A stretch of 64,000 nt of DNA from Corynebacterium vitaeruminis DSM 20294. GTDB taxonomy: Bacteria > Actinomycetota > Actinomycetes > Mycobacteriales > Mycobacteriaceae. How positions within the stretch are numbered: position 1 is the first letter of the stretch; each line of letters opens with the position of its first letter. The DNA is taken from contig NZ_CP004353.1 of assembly GCF_000550805.1 (NCBI RefSeq), forward strand, positions 1 to 64,000. The letters are read 5' to 3'. This document shows positions 21,755 to 31,421 of this stretch, piece by piece. The notes beneath the pieces are model-generated. The model saw only the letters and a program-made list of their open reading frames with translations. It had not been told where the DNA came from and did not search any database. A program made the position numbers and the translations under genes.

Positions 21755-22930
21755 CTAAACCAGCCAGTCGTTCGGGCTGAACAGCTCGAAGTGGACCCGC
21801 GACTCGTCGACGCCTGCAGCGGTCAGCTGCTCGCGGACGTTCTTCAGGAAGCCGTTTCCGCCGCACAGGTAGATGTCGGCGTCCTCGGGCAGGCGACCTG
21901 AGACCTCGAGTCGATCCCCCTCGGAGCGGTAGAAGGACGAAAGCTGGGCGTCGGAAAGCTTATCGACGAGCAGCTGCGCCTCCTCGCGCTGGGCGTAGGA
22001 CTCGGCGGAATCGTCGGCGTGAAGCACGGTGACCGGGCGGGTGGCGTTGACCTCTGCGAGGTGGCCCAGCATGCCCACCATCGGGGTGGAGCCGATGCCC
22101 TGGGAGATGAGCGCGACGGGGTGGTCGCCGTCGGAAAGAACCAGGTCGCCGGCGGCGATGGTGGTCTCGATCTGGTCGCCGACGGCGACGCGATCGCGCA
22201 GGAAGGTGGAGACCTCGCCGTCGATCTGCACGGCGATGCGGTAGGAGTTCTTATCGCCTGCGAGCAGCGAGTACTGGCGCAGCTGGCGGGCACCGTCGTC
22301 GAGCATGACGCCGACGGAGGTGTACTGGCCCGGCTTCGGGGCGACGAGCGCGCCGTCCTTGCTGGTGAGCTCGAACTCGTAGACGTTGTCGGACAGCTGC
22401 TTCTTGCTGGTCACAGTGACGTCGCGGAAGACGTCGCCGGCCTCGAGGTTGTTGGACTGGTAGAGGTCCGACTCGTAGTTCACCAACACGTCCGCCATGA
22501 GCCAGTAGACGGCGTCCCAGGCCTCGGCGACGTCAGGGGTGACCACGTCCGCGCCCAGGACCTCGACGATCGCGGCGAAGAGGTTGTCGTGGACGATCTG
22601 GTACTGGTCCTTGGTGATGCCCAGCGAGACGTGCTTGTGGCCGATGCGGGCGAGCATGGCCACCGGGTCCGGCGCCTCGGAGTCGACGAGCATGCTAGCG
22701 AAGCTGGCGATGGAGGCGGCCAGCGCCTTCTGCTGCTCGCCCTGCTTCTGGTTGCCGCGGTTGAAGGTGTCGGCGATGAGCTCCGGGTGAGCGGTAAACA
22801 TCTTCTTGTAGAAGACCGGGGTGATCTCGTTGATCTTGCCGCCGACGAGCGGAAGCGTGGCCTTGATGGTGGCCTCGTGCTCGGGGCTCAGGTGAACCGC
22901 CTTGGTCTCTGGCTGGGAGGAAACGAACAT
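21755..22930 (-). CDS. hmp: Flavohemoprotein (nitric oxide dioxygenase)
   Basis: A 391-aa cytosolic enzyme that oxidises NO to nitrate using NAD(P)H and O2. Residues 1 to about 140 are the globin domain, with the proximal heme His in GHKHVSLGI. Then comes a ferredoxin-reductase FAD domain with the RQYSL motif, and a NAD domain with GIGSTPMVGML and the C-terminal ELFSPND. All three domains are intact. The start is ATG 22930 with GGAAG upstream. It is a single-gene unit; no clear NO-responsive operator was recognised in the 248-bp upstream region. Confidence 0.95.
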   Translation of the reverse strand: MFVSSQPETKAVHLSPEHEATIKATLPLVGGKINEITPVFYKKMFTAHPELIADTFNRGNQKQGEQQKALAASIASFASMLVDSEAPDPVAMLARIGHKHVSLGITKDQYQIVHDNLFAAIVEVLGADVVTPDVAEAWDAVYWLMADVLVNYESDLYQSNNLEAGDVFRDVTVTSKKQLSDNVYEFELTSKDGALVAPKPGQYTSVGVMLDDGARQLRQYSLLAGDKNSYRIAVQIDGEVSTFLRDRVAVGDQIETTIAAGDLVLSDGDHPVALISQGIGSTPMVGMLGHLAEVNATRPVTVLHADDSAESYAQREEAQLLVDKLSDAQLSSFYRSEGDRLEVSGRLPEDADIYLCGGNGFLKNVREQLTAAGVDESRVHFELFSPNDWLV

Positions 22931-23178
22931 TAGTGTCAGGCCTCTTCCTTCGTGAAGTGGGTGAAAACGTTTGAAGCGGATGAACTCTTCAACCGGCTGT
23001 TGGCCACTCTACACCATAAAACACGGATATTGCCGTTTTAATTGTTGGAGTTTCCTGACCGTCTCACCCGCGCATCGGGGAGGGCGAAAAACCGCTGGCG
23101 AGCGACGGTGAATATATGTGTCTACCAGCTGATTTGCTAATGTTCTCGGGTCTTGTGTAAAGTTCTATCTCGTTCCCA

Positions 23179-23252
23179 GGGCCTATAGCTCAGTCGGTTA
23201 GAGCGCATCGCTGATAACGATGAGGTCGCAAGTTCGATTCTTGCTAGGCCCA
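23179..23252 (+). tRNA. tRNA-Ile (GAT)
   Basis: A 74-nt cloverleaf. The 7-bp acceptor stem GGGCCTA/TAGGCCC, D-loop GCTCAGTCGGTTAGAGC, anticodon GAT at 23213-23215 and TTCGATTC T-loop are all present. CCA is not encoded in full. Confidence 0.97.
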
Positions 23253-23262
23253 CAGGAACGAT

Positions 23263-23335
23263 GGGGCATTAGCTCAATTGGTAGAGCATCTGCTTTGCAA
23301 GCAGAAGGTCAGGAGTTCGATTCTCCTATGCTCCA
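23263..23335 (+). tRNA. tRNA-Ala (TGC)
   Basis: A 73-nt cloverleaf with acceptor GGGGCAT/ATGCTCC (one G-U), anticodon TGC at 23296-23298 and GTTCGATTC T-arm. It lies 10 bp after tRNA-Ile and is probably co-transcribed with it. Confidence 0.97.
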
Positions 23336-23344
23336 CAGCCCAAG

Positions 23345-23372
23345 ATCCCGGACCGAATGGTCCGGGATTTTT
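23345..23372 (+). terminator. Terminator of the tRNA-Ile/Ala unit
   Basis: A perfect 10-bp stem (23345-23354 with 23359-23368), GAAT loop, followed by TTTT. Confidence 0.9.
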
Positions 23373-23562
23373 CAATTTCTGCAGCTCACTGGCCATCCTG
23401 AGCTTGCGAGGCAAGGGGCCTCAGCCTGCGGAGGACCAAACCTGTTTCTTGGTTTAGTCTTGCTTGATCTCCCACGAGACTAACCGTGCCGATCCGGGGG
23501 TGAAAAGCGTGCGCTCAACGAACGTGCGTACCCACGGCGAAACTCGGCGCTAGGTTGTAAGC

Positions 23563-24705
23563 ATGATTGACGTGACAACCTCCAAGATCGATCTTCGCCG
23601 AGCCGCCATCCATGCCGGCGGCTTCGTGGGGCCCTTCCTCGGTCAGTCGCTCGCGGTGATCCTGCCGGAGTTTGCCGCGTCCTACGGCATCACCCTTAAT
23701 CAGGCAGCCTCGACGATCACCGCGTACATGATCCCGTTCGCTCTGGCCATGCTCGGCTCGACTCATCTTGTGCGCAATCTTTCACCGTCGAAGGTGGTTC
23801 TGCGCGCGTTCGTGATCATCTTCTTGGGTGCGCTGGTGCTCACGGTCGCGCCGTCGTGGTGGGTCTTCCTCGCCGCGTTCATGGTCATGGCCGTCTGCAA
23901 CGCGTTTACCACGCCGGTGCTGCAGGTGCTCATCAAGCGCACCACCCCGGACGGCCAGTTGGGCAGGGAGCTGGGGACATTCGTCGCCATCCAGTCGCTC
24001 GGCGTGTTCAGCGCGCCGCTCATCGCCGGCGCCGCGGCGAAGTACTCCTGGCGGTTGACCTACCTGCTCGTGGCGGTGGTCTGCGCGTTCATCCTCATCG
24101 TCCGGCTGCCCGAGTGTCGGGCCGCCGAGACCACCGGTACCGGGGCCAAGCAGCGCTTCTCGCTGGCCCACACCAGCGTGCACATGGCCACCTGCCTGGC
24201 CATCGGCATGGGCGTTGCGGGCATGCCGTTCGCGGTCGCGCTGCTGGTCGGCGACCGGTTCGGCGCCGATTCCGTGGCCAAGGGCTTGGTGGTCATGTGC
24301 GGCGGACTCGCCGCGTTCTTGTTCTCCCGGGCGATTGGCACGTTCGCGGACCGGGCCGGGCACGCGAAGGTGCTGCTCATGGGCCTCGCCGAGAGCGCCT
24401 GCGGGCTGGCGGTGGTGCCGTTCGTGCCCGCCCTCGGGCTCGTGGGCGTGGTGTGGGGGCTCACGCTCATCGGCAGCCAGGCGGTCCAGGCGATGGTCAC
24501 CGTCATCGTGCTGCGCAGCCCCGGTGGCACGAGCCTGCTCTCCTCGGTCCTCGCCTTCCGCTTCTTCGGCAGCGCGCTGGCGCCGATCCTCATGCTGCAC
24601 GTCTACCAGCGCAGCGCGCAGGCGGCCTTCCTCATCCCCGCGGTGATCCTCCTCCTCGTTTTCACCGCCGAGGGCGTTATCGCCCGCAGGAAGGTATTGG
24701 CCTAG
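23563..24705 (+). CDS. MFS transporter
   Basis: A 380-aa major facilitator with about twelve hydrophobic segments. It starts MIDVTTSKIDLRRAAIHAGGFVGPFLGQSLAVILPEF, with a SRAIGTFADRAGH loop between helices like the MFS motif A. The substrate is unknown; drug or metabolite export is common for such short members. No strong ribosome site precedes ATG 23563, so it may be leaderless. It is convergent with the SRPBCC gene; the two reading frames overlap by 4 bp (24702-24705). Confidence 0.85.
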   Translation: MIDVTTSKIDLRRAAIHAGGFVGPFLGQSLAVILPEFAASYGITLNQAASTITAYMIPFALAMLGSTHLVRNLSPSKVVLRAFVIIFLGALVLTVAPSWWVFLAAFMVMAVCNAFTTPVLQVLIKRTTPDGQLGRELGTFVAIQSLGVFSAPLIAGAAAKYSWRLTYLLVAVVCAFILIVRLPECRAAETTGTGAKQRFSLAHTSVHMATCLAIGMGVAGMPFAVALLVGDRFGADSVAKGLVVMCGGLAAFLFSRAIGTFADRAGHAKVLLMGLAESACGLAVVPFVPALGLVGVVWGLTLIGSQAVQAMVTVIVLRSPGGTSLLSSVLAFRFFGSALAPILMLHVYQRSAQAAFLIPAVILLLVFTAEGVIARRKVLA

Positions 24706-25184
24706 GAAAGTTCCAGGTAGGACTTCAGCGAGCTCAAGATCATCGACCATCCCTCGGTGACACCTTGGAGCATGACGGACTCGTCCGAGTCGAAGCCGTC
24801 GTGCACGAGCTGGAGGCGAGCCCCCGTCAGGCCGTCGGAAAGCGGCGAAATGGTAAAGGTGACCTTGCTGCGCTCCGGCAGCGCCGCCTCGAACGCCTCG
24901 TCGGAGTCGAAGAGGTAGCGGTGCATTTCCTGGATCGGGTGCCACGTGTACTGCAGGATCTCGCCGGGGACCGCCTTGAGTACGATCTGGTCCATGTCGT
25001 CGAACTCGTCGTCCGGCATGGACTTCCAGAACACCTTGTCGCCCGGGACCCACGTGGACTTCGGGCCGGTTCCCTGCAGGTAGACGTCCATGTCGGAGCG
25101 TTGCGTGAGCGCCTCGTAGACGCGCTGGCAGGTGACGGATTCGCCGTAAATATAGGTGATGTAGTTGAACTGTGGGGCGCGCAT
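24702..25184 (-). CDS. SRPBCC/AHSA1-like protein
   Basis: A 160-aa soluble protein with a START-like (SRPBCC, Hsp90-activator-homology) pattern. It opens with NYITYIYGESVTCQRVYEALT, then WVPGDKVFWKSM, then EILQYTWHPIQ, RSKVTFTISPL, and the C-terminal helix VTEGWSMILSSLKSYLEL. Such proteins bind hydrophobic ligands; no ligand can be named. ATG 25184 follows AAGGAGCC. It contains a GCTTTCCGACGGC motif copy in coding sequence at 24831-24843 (encoding L-S-D-G). Confidence 0.8.
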   Translation of the reverse strand: MRAPQFNYITYIYGESVTCQRVYEALTQRSDMDVYLQGTGPKSTWVPGDKVFWKSMPDDEFDDMDQIVLKAVPGEILQYTWHPIQEMHRYLFDSDEAFEAALPERSKVTFTISPLSDGLTGARLQLVHDGFDSDESVMLQGVTEGWSMILSSLKSYLELS

Positions 25185-25417
25185 CGAGGCTCCTTCGGTT
25201 TGCTGGGCTGTCGCGCGGCGGCACCGTGCGAAACTGTGAGGCCCAGCATAGGCGCAGCGGCCGACACCCGCCGCGCGGCGATGTGCAGGATGGCAGGGCC
25301 CAAAGGGGGCGAAATCTAGGGGTGGGCAGATAGTTCTCCGCGGGGCTTGTGCCCGCTAGGGTAGTGGGTGGAAAAGTTCCGCTCTGTGAGGAAGGCCTGA
25401 CAAAGGTGACTAGGGTA

Positions 25418-28400
25418 ATGGACGCACGTCTTGCAGTTCGCCGTAAACCACAATTCCGCGACGAGGAAGCCGCGTTGCGGGAGACCTTGAACAATCTCGA
25501 TGGTGTCGCCCTAGATAGCGTCACCATTATTAATGTCTACGACGTCTTCGGCGCGGGTGAGGCGGACCTTGCCTCCTTGAAGGCCTCTGTCGTCGCCGAC
25601 GAGCGCGTCGATCAAGTGCTCGTCGACGGAGAGCTTTCTTCGCTTATCGACGCTTCGCTGGCGGCCCTCGCCGTCGAGCCGCTGCCAGGGCAGTACGACC
25701 AGCGCGCGGATGCCGCGGAGCAGGCGCTGCGCCTGCTACAGCCGGACACCGCTGCCAGCATCTACTCGGGCGAGCTGTACCTGTTCGAGCCGGCCCCCAG
25801 CGCCGAGGCGCTGGCCGCCATCGAGAGCTACCTCATCAACCCGGTCGAGGCCGGCAAGAAGGACATGAACGTCCTGCGCCAGCCAGCCATGGGCGAGATC
25901 GAGCCGCTGGCGACCTACCCCGACTTCCTCGAGCTCGACGACGCCGGGCTGGAGGCCCTGCTCAAGAGCGTCGGCATGGCCATGAACCTGGCCGACCTCA
26001 AGGTCACCCAGGAGTACTTCCGCTCCGAGGGCCGCACCCCGACCGAGGTCGAGCTGTCCGCGTTGGACACCTACTGGTCCGATCACTGCCGCCACACCAC
26101 CTTCAACACCGAGCTGACCAGCATCACCAACAGCGAGCCGACCTTCGGCCCGCTGCTTGACCGCGCGCTGGCGCGCTACGAGGAGCTGCGCGAGGCCAAC
26201 GGCCGCACCGCCAAGCCGCGCACCCTCATGGACATGGGCACCATCATGGGCCGCGAGCTGCGCCGCACCGGCGTCATGGACGATCAGGAGGTCTCCGAGG
26301 AGATCAACGCCTGCTCCGTCTACGTCGACGTGGACCGCGCCTCGGGGGAGAAGGAACCGTGGCTGCTCATGTTCAAGAACGAGACCCACAACCACCCGAC
26401 CGAGATCGAGCCCTTCGGCGGCGCCTCCACCTGCCTGGGCGGCGCGATCCGCGACCCGCTGTCGGGGCGTTCCTGGGTCTACCAGGCCATGCGCATCTCG
26501 GGCGCGGGCGACATCAACACCCCACGCAGCGAGACGATCGAGGGCAAGCTGCCCCAGGCCGACATCTCCACCCGCGCGGCCCACGGCTACTCCTCCTACG
26601 GCAACCAGATCGGCCTGGCCACCACCGGCGTCCGCGAACTGGTCCACCCTGGTTACGTCGCAAAGCGAATGGAACTCGGTGCGGTCGTCGCCGCGGCCCC
26701 GGTCGACAACGTCAAGCGCCTCGAGCCGCAGCCGGGCGACGTGGTGATCTACCTGGGCGGACGCACCGGCCGCGACGGCGTAGGCGGCGCCACCGGCTCC
26801 TCCAAGGCCCACGACGAGGAGTCGCTGGCGCGCTCCGGCGCCGAGGTGCAGAAGGGCAACCCGGTCAACGAGCGCAAGATCCAGCGCCTGTTCCGCCGCG
26901 CGGATGTCGCGCAGATGATCGTGCGCTGCAACGACTTCGGCGCGGGCGGCGTCTCCGTGGCGGTCGGCGAGCTGGCCGACTCCATCGACATCCACCTTGA
27001 GCGCGTCCCGCTCAAATACGCCGGCCTCAACGCCCGCGAGATCGCCATCTCCGAGTCCCAGGAGCGCATGGCCGTCGTCGTGCGCCCGGGGGATGCCGAC
27101 GCATTCATTAAGGCCGCCGAGACCGAGAACATCGAGGCCGTGGCCCTGGCGGAGATCACCGACACCGGCCGCCTGCGCATGTTCATGGGCGAGGAGCTCG
27201 TCCTCGACCTCTCGCGCGAGTTCATCGAGACCAACGGCGCGCACCGCGAGCAGGCGGTCGAGCTCGTCGCGGCACCGGCCGCGGCACCGCGCGCGACCAC
27301 CGGCATCCTGGAGTCGCTGGCGGCTGCGCCGTCGGGCTCCCAGGAGGGCATGATCGAGCAGTTCGACTCCACCGTCGGCCGTTCCACCGTGCTCATGCCC
27401 TACGGCGGCCGCACACAGAAGACCGACGAGCAGGCCAGCGTCCAGACCCTCCCGGTCCCCGGCGGCACCTCCACCGCGTCGGTGATGACCTGGGGGTACT
27501 CTCCGGTCAAGGCCGACGAGTCCCCGTTCCTCATGGGCGCGTACTCCGTGGTCGAGGCCCTGGCTAAGCTCACCGCCTCCGGCGCCGATCCGCGCGGGGC
27601 GTGGCTGAGTGTCCAGGAGTACTTCCAGCGCCTCGACCAGGACGCCGAGCGCTGGGGTGAGGTCACCCAGGCGCTGCTCGGGCTCCTCGAGGCCCAGGAC
27701 GGTTTCCAGGTCGCGGCCATCGGCGGCAAGGACTCCATGTCCGGCACCTACGGCCACGACCTCCACGTCCCGCCGACGCTGGTGACCTTCGCCGTGGCGG
27801 CCATGGACGCCGCTCAGGCCGTCTCCGCCGCCATCCCGGCGGGCCAGCACGAGCTCTACCTCGTGCGCCACACCCCGCTGGCCGCGGGTGATCCCGACTA
27901 CACGCAGCTGAGCGCCAATTTCGCCGCCATCCACGAGCTTGCCTCCCAGGGCAAGGTCGCCGCCGCCCAGGCCGTCACCGAGTCCGGGCTTGCGTCCGCG
28001 ATCGTCAACATGGCGCTCGGCAACGAGCTCGGCTTCGCGGTCGCGCCGGGCGCGTCGCTCGAGGCGGCCATCGGCTCCGTCGTGGTGGCGGTCGCTGCTG
28101 GCACCGAGGTCGCAGGCGGGGAGTTGCTGGGTACTACCAGCGACAACGGCACCCTCGACTTCGGCACCGAGTCCTTCACCGTCGCGCAGGCGCTCGAGGC
28201 CCTCGAGTCCGGCTACCGCGAGGTGTACCCGCTCAACGTGACCTCCGAGTACGAGGGCGCGGACCAAGCTCTGCCGGAGTTCGCCGTGTCCCTGCCCGCC
28301 GAGGGCGCGGAGGCCATGGCTGCCGCGAACAAGGCCGAGGCCCACGTGCTGCTGCCGGTGTTCCCGGGCACCAACTCCGAGTACGACATGGCGGAGGCCT

Positions 28401-29152
28401 TCCAGGCCGCGGGCGCGACCACGGAGTTCCACGTGATCCGCAACCTCACGCCTGAGTTGTTGGAGCAGGACACCCGCGCGTTCATCGAGAAGCTTGCCGA
28501 TCCCCAGACCAACATCCTGGCCTTCTCCGGCGGCTTCTCGCTTGGCGACGAGCCTGACGGCTCCGCGAAGTTCATCGCCGCGTTCTTGCGCTCGGAAGAG
28601 GTGGCCGAGGCCGTGAAGGCCTTCACCGCCCGCGACGGCCTCGTGCTGGGCATCTGCAACGGCTTCCAGGCGCTGGTCAAGTCCGGCTTCCTGCCGTACG
28701 GCGACCCCGCCAAGCAGACCGAGGATTCCCCGACGCTGGCCCATAACCGCCAGCTGCGCCACATCTCGCGCATCGCGGAGACCCGCGTGGCCACCGCGCC
28801 GGGTGTCTCCCCGTGGCTGTCCACCTTCGAGCCGGGCCAGCGCCAGTTGATCCCGGTTTCCCACGGCGAGGGCCGCTTCGTGGTCAGCGAGGAAGAAGCC
28901 AAGGCGCTGTTCGCCGCGGGCCAGGTGGCCTTCCAGTACGTCGATGCGGAGGGCACCCCGACCATGGAAGCACCCGCCAACCCGAACGGCTCCTCCTACG
29001 GCATCGAGGGCATCATCTCCGCCGACGGCCGCATCCTCGGCAAGATGGGCCACCCGGAGCGCTTCCGCGACGGGCTCATGCGCAACATCCCGGGCATTGC
29101 GTCCCAGGACATCTTCGCCAACGCCGTGAACTACATTCGGGGCAAGGCGTAG
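25418..29152 (+). CDS. purL: Phosphoribosylformylglycinamidine synthase, single-chain
   Basis: Converts FGAR to FGAM with glutamine and ATP (fourth step of purine synthesis). The 1244-aa chain contains everything that many actinobacteria split into PurS, PurL and PurQ. It has an N-terminal PurS-like part, the YWSDHCRHTTF motif near residue 225, two AIRS-like ATPase halves, and a C-terminal class I glutaminase with nucleophile Cys in GICNGFQ and the GHPERF His/Glu motif. I start at ATG 25418. GTG 25406 (4 codons upstream, after GAGGAAGG) is an alternative. It stands alone, far from other pur genes. Confidence 0.93.
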   Translation: MDARLAVRRKPQFRDEEAALRETLNNLDGVALDSVTIINVYDVFGAGEADLASLKASVVADERVDQVLVDGELSSLIDASLAALAVEPLPGQYDQRADAAEQALRLLQPDTAASIYSGELYLFEPAPSAEALAAIESYLINPVEAGKKDMNVLRQPAMGEIEPLATYPDFLELDDAGLEALLKSVGMAMNLADLKVTQEYFRSEGRTPTEVELSALDTYWSDHCRHTTFNTELTSITNSEPTFGPLLDRALARYEELREANGRTAKPRTLMDMGTIMGRELRRTGVMDDQEVSEEINACSVYVDVDRASGEKEPWLLMFKNETHNHPTEIEPFGGASTCLGGAIRDPLSGRSWVYQAMRISGAGDINTPRSETIEGKLPQADISTRAAHGYSSYGNQIGLATTGVRELVHPGYVAKRMELGAVVAAAPVDNVKRLEPQPGDVVIYLGGRTGRDGVGGATGSSKAHDEESLARSGAEVQKGNPVNERKIQRLFRRADVAQMIVRCNDFGAGGVSVAVGELADSIDIHLERVPLKYAGLNAREIAISESQERMAVVVRPGDADAFIKAAETENIEAVALAEITDTGRLRMFMGEELVLDLSREFIETNGAHREQAVELVAAPAAAPRATTGILESLAAAPSGSQEGMIEQFDSTVGRSTVLMPYGGRTQKTDEQASVQTLPVPGGTSTASVMTWGYSPVKADESPFLMGAYSVVEALAKLTASGADPRGAWLSVQEYFQRLDQDAERWGEVTQALLGLLEAQDGFQVAAIGGKDSMSGTYGHDLHVPPTLVTFAVAAMDAAQAVSAAIPAGQHELYLVRHTPLAAGDPDYTQLSANFAAIHELASQGKVAAAQAVTESGLASAIVNMALGNELGFAVAPGASLEAAIGSVVVAVAAGTEVAGGELLGTTSDNGTLDFGTESFTVAQALEALESGYREVYPLNVTSEYEGADQALPEFAVSLPAEGAEAMAAANKAEAHVLLPVFPGTNSEYDMAEAFQAAGATTEFHVIRNLTPELLEQDTRAFIEKLADPQTNILAFSGGFSLGDEPDGSAKFIAAFLRSEEVAEAVKAFTARDGLVLGICNGFQALVKSGFLPYGDPAKQTEDSPTLAHNRQLRHISRIAETRVATAPGVSPWLSTFEPGQRQLIPVSHGEGRFVVSEEEAKALFAAGQVAFQYVDAEGTPTMEAPANPNGSSYGIEGIISADGRILGKMGHPERFRDGLMRNIPGIASQDIFANAVNYIRGKA

Positions 29153-29165
29153 GAGAGCTGTTCCC

Positions 29166-29200
29166 GCGCCCACCGAAACGCTGAGGTGTTCGGTGGGCGC
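29166..29200 (+). terminator. Hairpin after purL
   Basis: A perfect 11-bp stem (29166-29176 with 29190-29200) with a 13-nt loop. It lacks a T run, so its terminator role is uncertain. Confidence 0.5.
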
Positions 29201-29312
29201 GCAGGAAACTCCAAGAATCCTCTCACCCAAATCGACGTTGAGGCCCATGGAATGGGCAGAATGTCGGGGTTAACTTCCTTTCATTGAAGTCAAGGCAATG
29301 AGAGGAACACGA

Positions 29313-30878
29313 ATGGCTAAGCCTGTAAGCCTGCGAAGGAAGGCCCTCGCGGGCATCTTTGCGTCCGCGATGGTGGTGAGTGTCGCCGCCTGCAGCACCG
29401 ACCCGATCGTTTCGAACACGAGCTCCGCATCCTCGGAGTCCGCGCTGGCCGGGACCACCGACGTGGGCAAGGACAGCGCCGACCTGTTCGATGCGTCCGC
29501 CAGCCACACGATCTCGCTCAACATCAGCCAGGATGACATCGACAAGATCCTCGAGGCCTACAAGAATGACGATGAGAAGACCTGGGTGAGCGCGGACATC
29601 ACCATCGACGGCACCGAGATCAAGAACGTCGGCGTGCGGCTGAAGGGCAACTCCTCGCTCATGTCGCTGAGCGGAAACACCCCTGGCGGCGGGCAGCCCC
29701 CGCAGGGGCAGGCCAACCAGGACCAGGCGGCCACCGACGAAGCGTCGGCAAGCGACAACAACAACGCCGCGAACCCCCCGCAGGGGATGGGAAACCGCTC
29801 GGGAAGCACCATCGATGCCAGCGACCCGACGACGCTGCCGTTGCTCATCAAGTTTGATAAGTACGTGGACGGCCAGCTCTATCAGGGCATGTCCGAGCTG
29901 TCCTTGCGTTCCGGTATCCCGTCGCTCAACGAGGCGACCGCCCTGTCTGCGCTGTCCATGACGGATCAGGCCACCCAGCGCTACTCCTACGTGACCTACT
30001 CGGTCAACGGCGGCAGCACCCTGACCCGCATCGTTCTGGAGACCCCCGACGAGTACTACGCCGCGCGCCTCGGCGACGGCATCCTGTACAAGGCCGACGC
30101 CTCCAGCTCCCTGACCTACCAGGGTGACGACGAGGACACCTACACGGACCAGTTCAAGCAGCAAAACGGCGACGACAACGAGCAGCCCATCATCGACTTT
30201 GTGAAGTGGCTCGACTCCGCCGACGACCAGGAGTTCGAGGACAACCTGGACAAGTACGTCGACGTGGAGAGCCTGGCGAAATACATTGCGACGCAGAACC
30301 TGCTCGTCAACTCCGACGACATGGCTGGCCCGGGCCGCAACTACTACCTCTGGTACGACAACAGCACGAAGAAGCTGTCCGTTCTTGCCTGGGACATGGA
30401 CATGTCGATGCAAGGAAACGCTGAGCTCAGCCCCGACTCCACCGCCTCGATGGGCATGGGCGGCGGGAAGCCTGAACAGACACCTGGCGCGCAGGCAGCG
30501 GCTGGCCAAACTGACCAACAGACGTCCACCGACCAGCAGGCGCCCACCGAGCAAACGGATCAAAACGGTCAGCAGGCCGCGCCGGGTGGAAAGAGCGGCG
30601 GCATGTCTACAGGCGCCGACACGCTCAAGGAGCGCTTCCTCGCCTCCTCGAAGTTCAAGGCGATCTACGAGCAGCAGTACTGGGAGCTCTACGACCAGCT
30701 CTACGGCAACGGCGCGCTCGCGGGCGTCGTGGACCAGCTGCGCACCCAGATGCCCGCCACCGACGGGCTGAGCCAGGACGAGATCAACACCGACGCCGAC
30801 ACGCTGGCCAGCTTCATTCAGCAGCGCACCGACTACCTGGCGTCGCAGCGGACCGCGTCGACCAGCTCCGCTTCCTAG
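29313..30878 (+). CDS. CotH-family kinase-like lipoprotein
   Basis: A 521-aa secreted lipoprotein (lipobox VAAC at about residue 25) with the CotH kinase-like fold. It shows SLNISQDDIDKILEAY, VGVRLKGNSS, LLIKFDKY, YLWYDNSTKKLSVLAWDMD and a late LKERFLAS segment. CotH proteins phosphorylate extracellular proteins in spore formers; this organism makes no spores. Two low-complexity Gln/Ala/Asn inserts (near 130-165 and 385-435) interrupt the fold; the first contains a GCTTGCCGACGC copy at 29742-29753. The start is ATG 29313 with AGAGG upstream; ATG 29298 adds five residues. Confidence 0.8.
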   Translation: MAKPVSLRRKALAGIFASAMVVSVAACSTDPIVSNTSSASSESALAGTTDVGKDSADLFDASASHTISLNISQDDIDKILEAYKNDDEKTWVSADITIDGTEIKNVGVRLKGNSSLMSLSGNTPGGGQPPQGQANQDQAATDEASASDNNNAANPPQGMGNRSGSTIDASDPTTLPLLIKFDKYVDGQLYQGMSELSLRSGIPSLNEATALSALSMTDQATQRYSYVTYSVNGGSTLTRIVLETPDEYYAARLGDGILYKADASSSLTYQGDDEDTYTDQFKQQNGDDNEQPIIDFVKWLDSADDQEFEDNLDKYVDVESLAKYIATQNLLVNSDDMAGPGRNYYLWYDNSTKKLSVLAWDMDMSMQGNAELSPDSTASMGMGGGKPEQTPGAQAAAGQTDQQTSTDQQAPTEQTDQNGQQAAPGGKSGGMSTGADTLKERFLASSKFKAIYEQQYWELYDQLYGNGALAGVVDQLRTQMPATDGLSQDEINTDADTLASFIQQRTDYLASQRTASTSSAS

Positions 30879-30902
30879 CTAGCGGGGACATCCCTCCGGA
30901 TA

Positions 30903-31394
30903 ATGGGGAGCATGGAGATCTCAGAACCCTTCGTGTTCCCCGCCCACGTCGCCATTGCCATTCGGGAGGATGTGCCCATCGTAGAGGTCGGCGACTTTTT
31001 CTCACGGTCCTATGAGCTACTCGGTGAGGTGCTAGGCCGCGCGCAGGCCGTACCGGTGGCAGTGCGCGGTTACTATTTCTCGGCCCCGAGCGCCACCCTC
31101 GACGTCACCGCAGCCTTTGTCATTGATCCGGCCGCGCGCACCCGGGTCGCTGAGTTGGTGCCAGAGTACTCGTCTCGCGGGGTGGAGATCCTAGAGTTCG
31201 CTGAGACCCGGGCGATCAAGACCGAGTTGACCGGCGGCTACGAGCAGCTCGGTGGGGCTTGGGGCGAGTTCTGCACGCTCATCGCGCGGGCCGGGTACGA
31301 GGCGGGGGAGTGGACCTGCGAGGACTACCTCACCATGCCTAGCGAGGTACCCGTCGACGAGGTCCGCACGGACCTCTACTCGGCGATCATCTAA
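30903..31394 (+). CDS. GyrI-like effector-binding protein
   Basis: A 163-aa stand-alone GyrI/AraC-E-type small-molecule-binding domain. It has two repeats of beta-strand plus helix, including REDVPIVEVGDFF, a GYYFSAPSATLDVTAAF strand pair and AIKTELTGGYEQLGGAW. The end DEVRTDLYSAI is typical of this fold. There is no DNA-binding part. The ligand is unknown. ATG 30912 is an alternative start. It is convergent with the OsmC gene. Confidence 0.7.
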   Translation: MGSMEISEPFVFPAHVAIAIREDVPIVEVGDFFSRSYELLGEVLGRAQAVPVAVRGYYFSAPSATLDVTAAFVIDPAARTRVAELVPEYSSRGVEILEFAETRAIKTELTGGYEQLGGAWGEFCTLIARAGYEAGEWTCEDYLTMPSEVPVDEVRTDLYSAII

Positions 31395-31396
31395 CC

Positions 31397-31418
31397 TTCT
31401 TATTGCACGCAATAAGAA
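31397..31418. terminator. Small bidirectional terminator
   Basis: Perfect 9-bp stem TTCTTATTG/CAATAAGAA with CACG loop, between convergent genes. Confidence 0.65.
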
Positions 31419-31421
31419 CGC

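Noticed and set aside
25736..29248. Minus-strand open frame of about 1170 codons opposite purL
   Set aside because: Antisense shadow; Arg/Gly/Val/Leu-rich translation with no recognisable domain, while purL on the plus strand is fully conserved.
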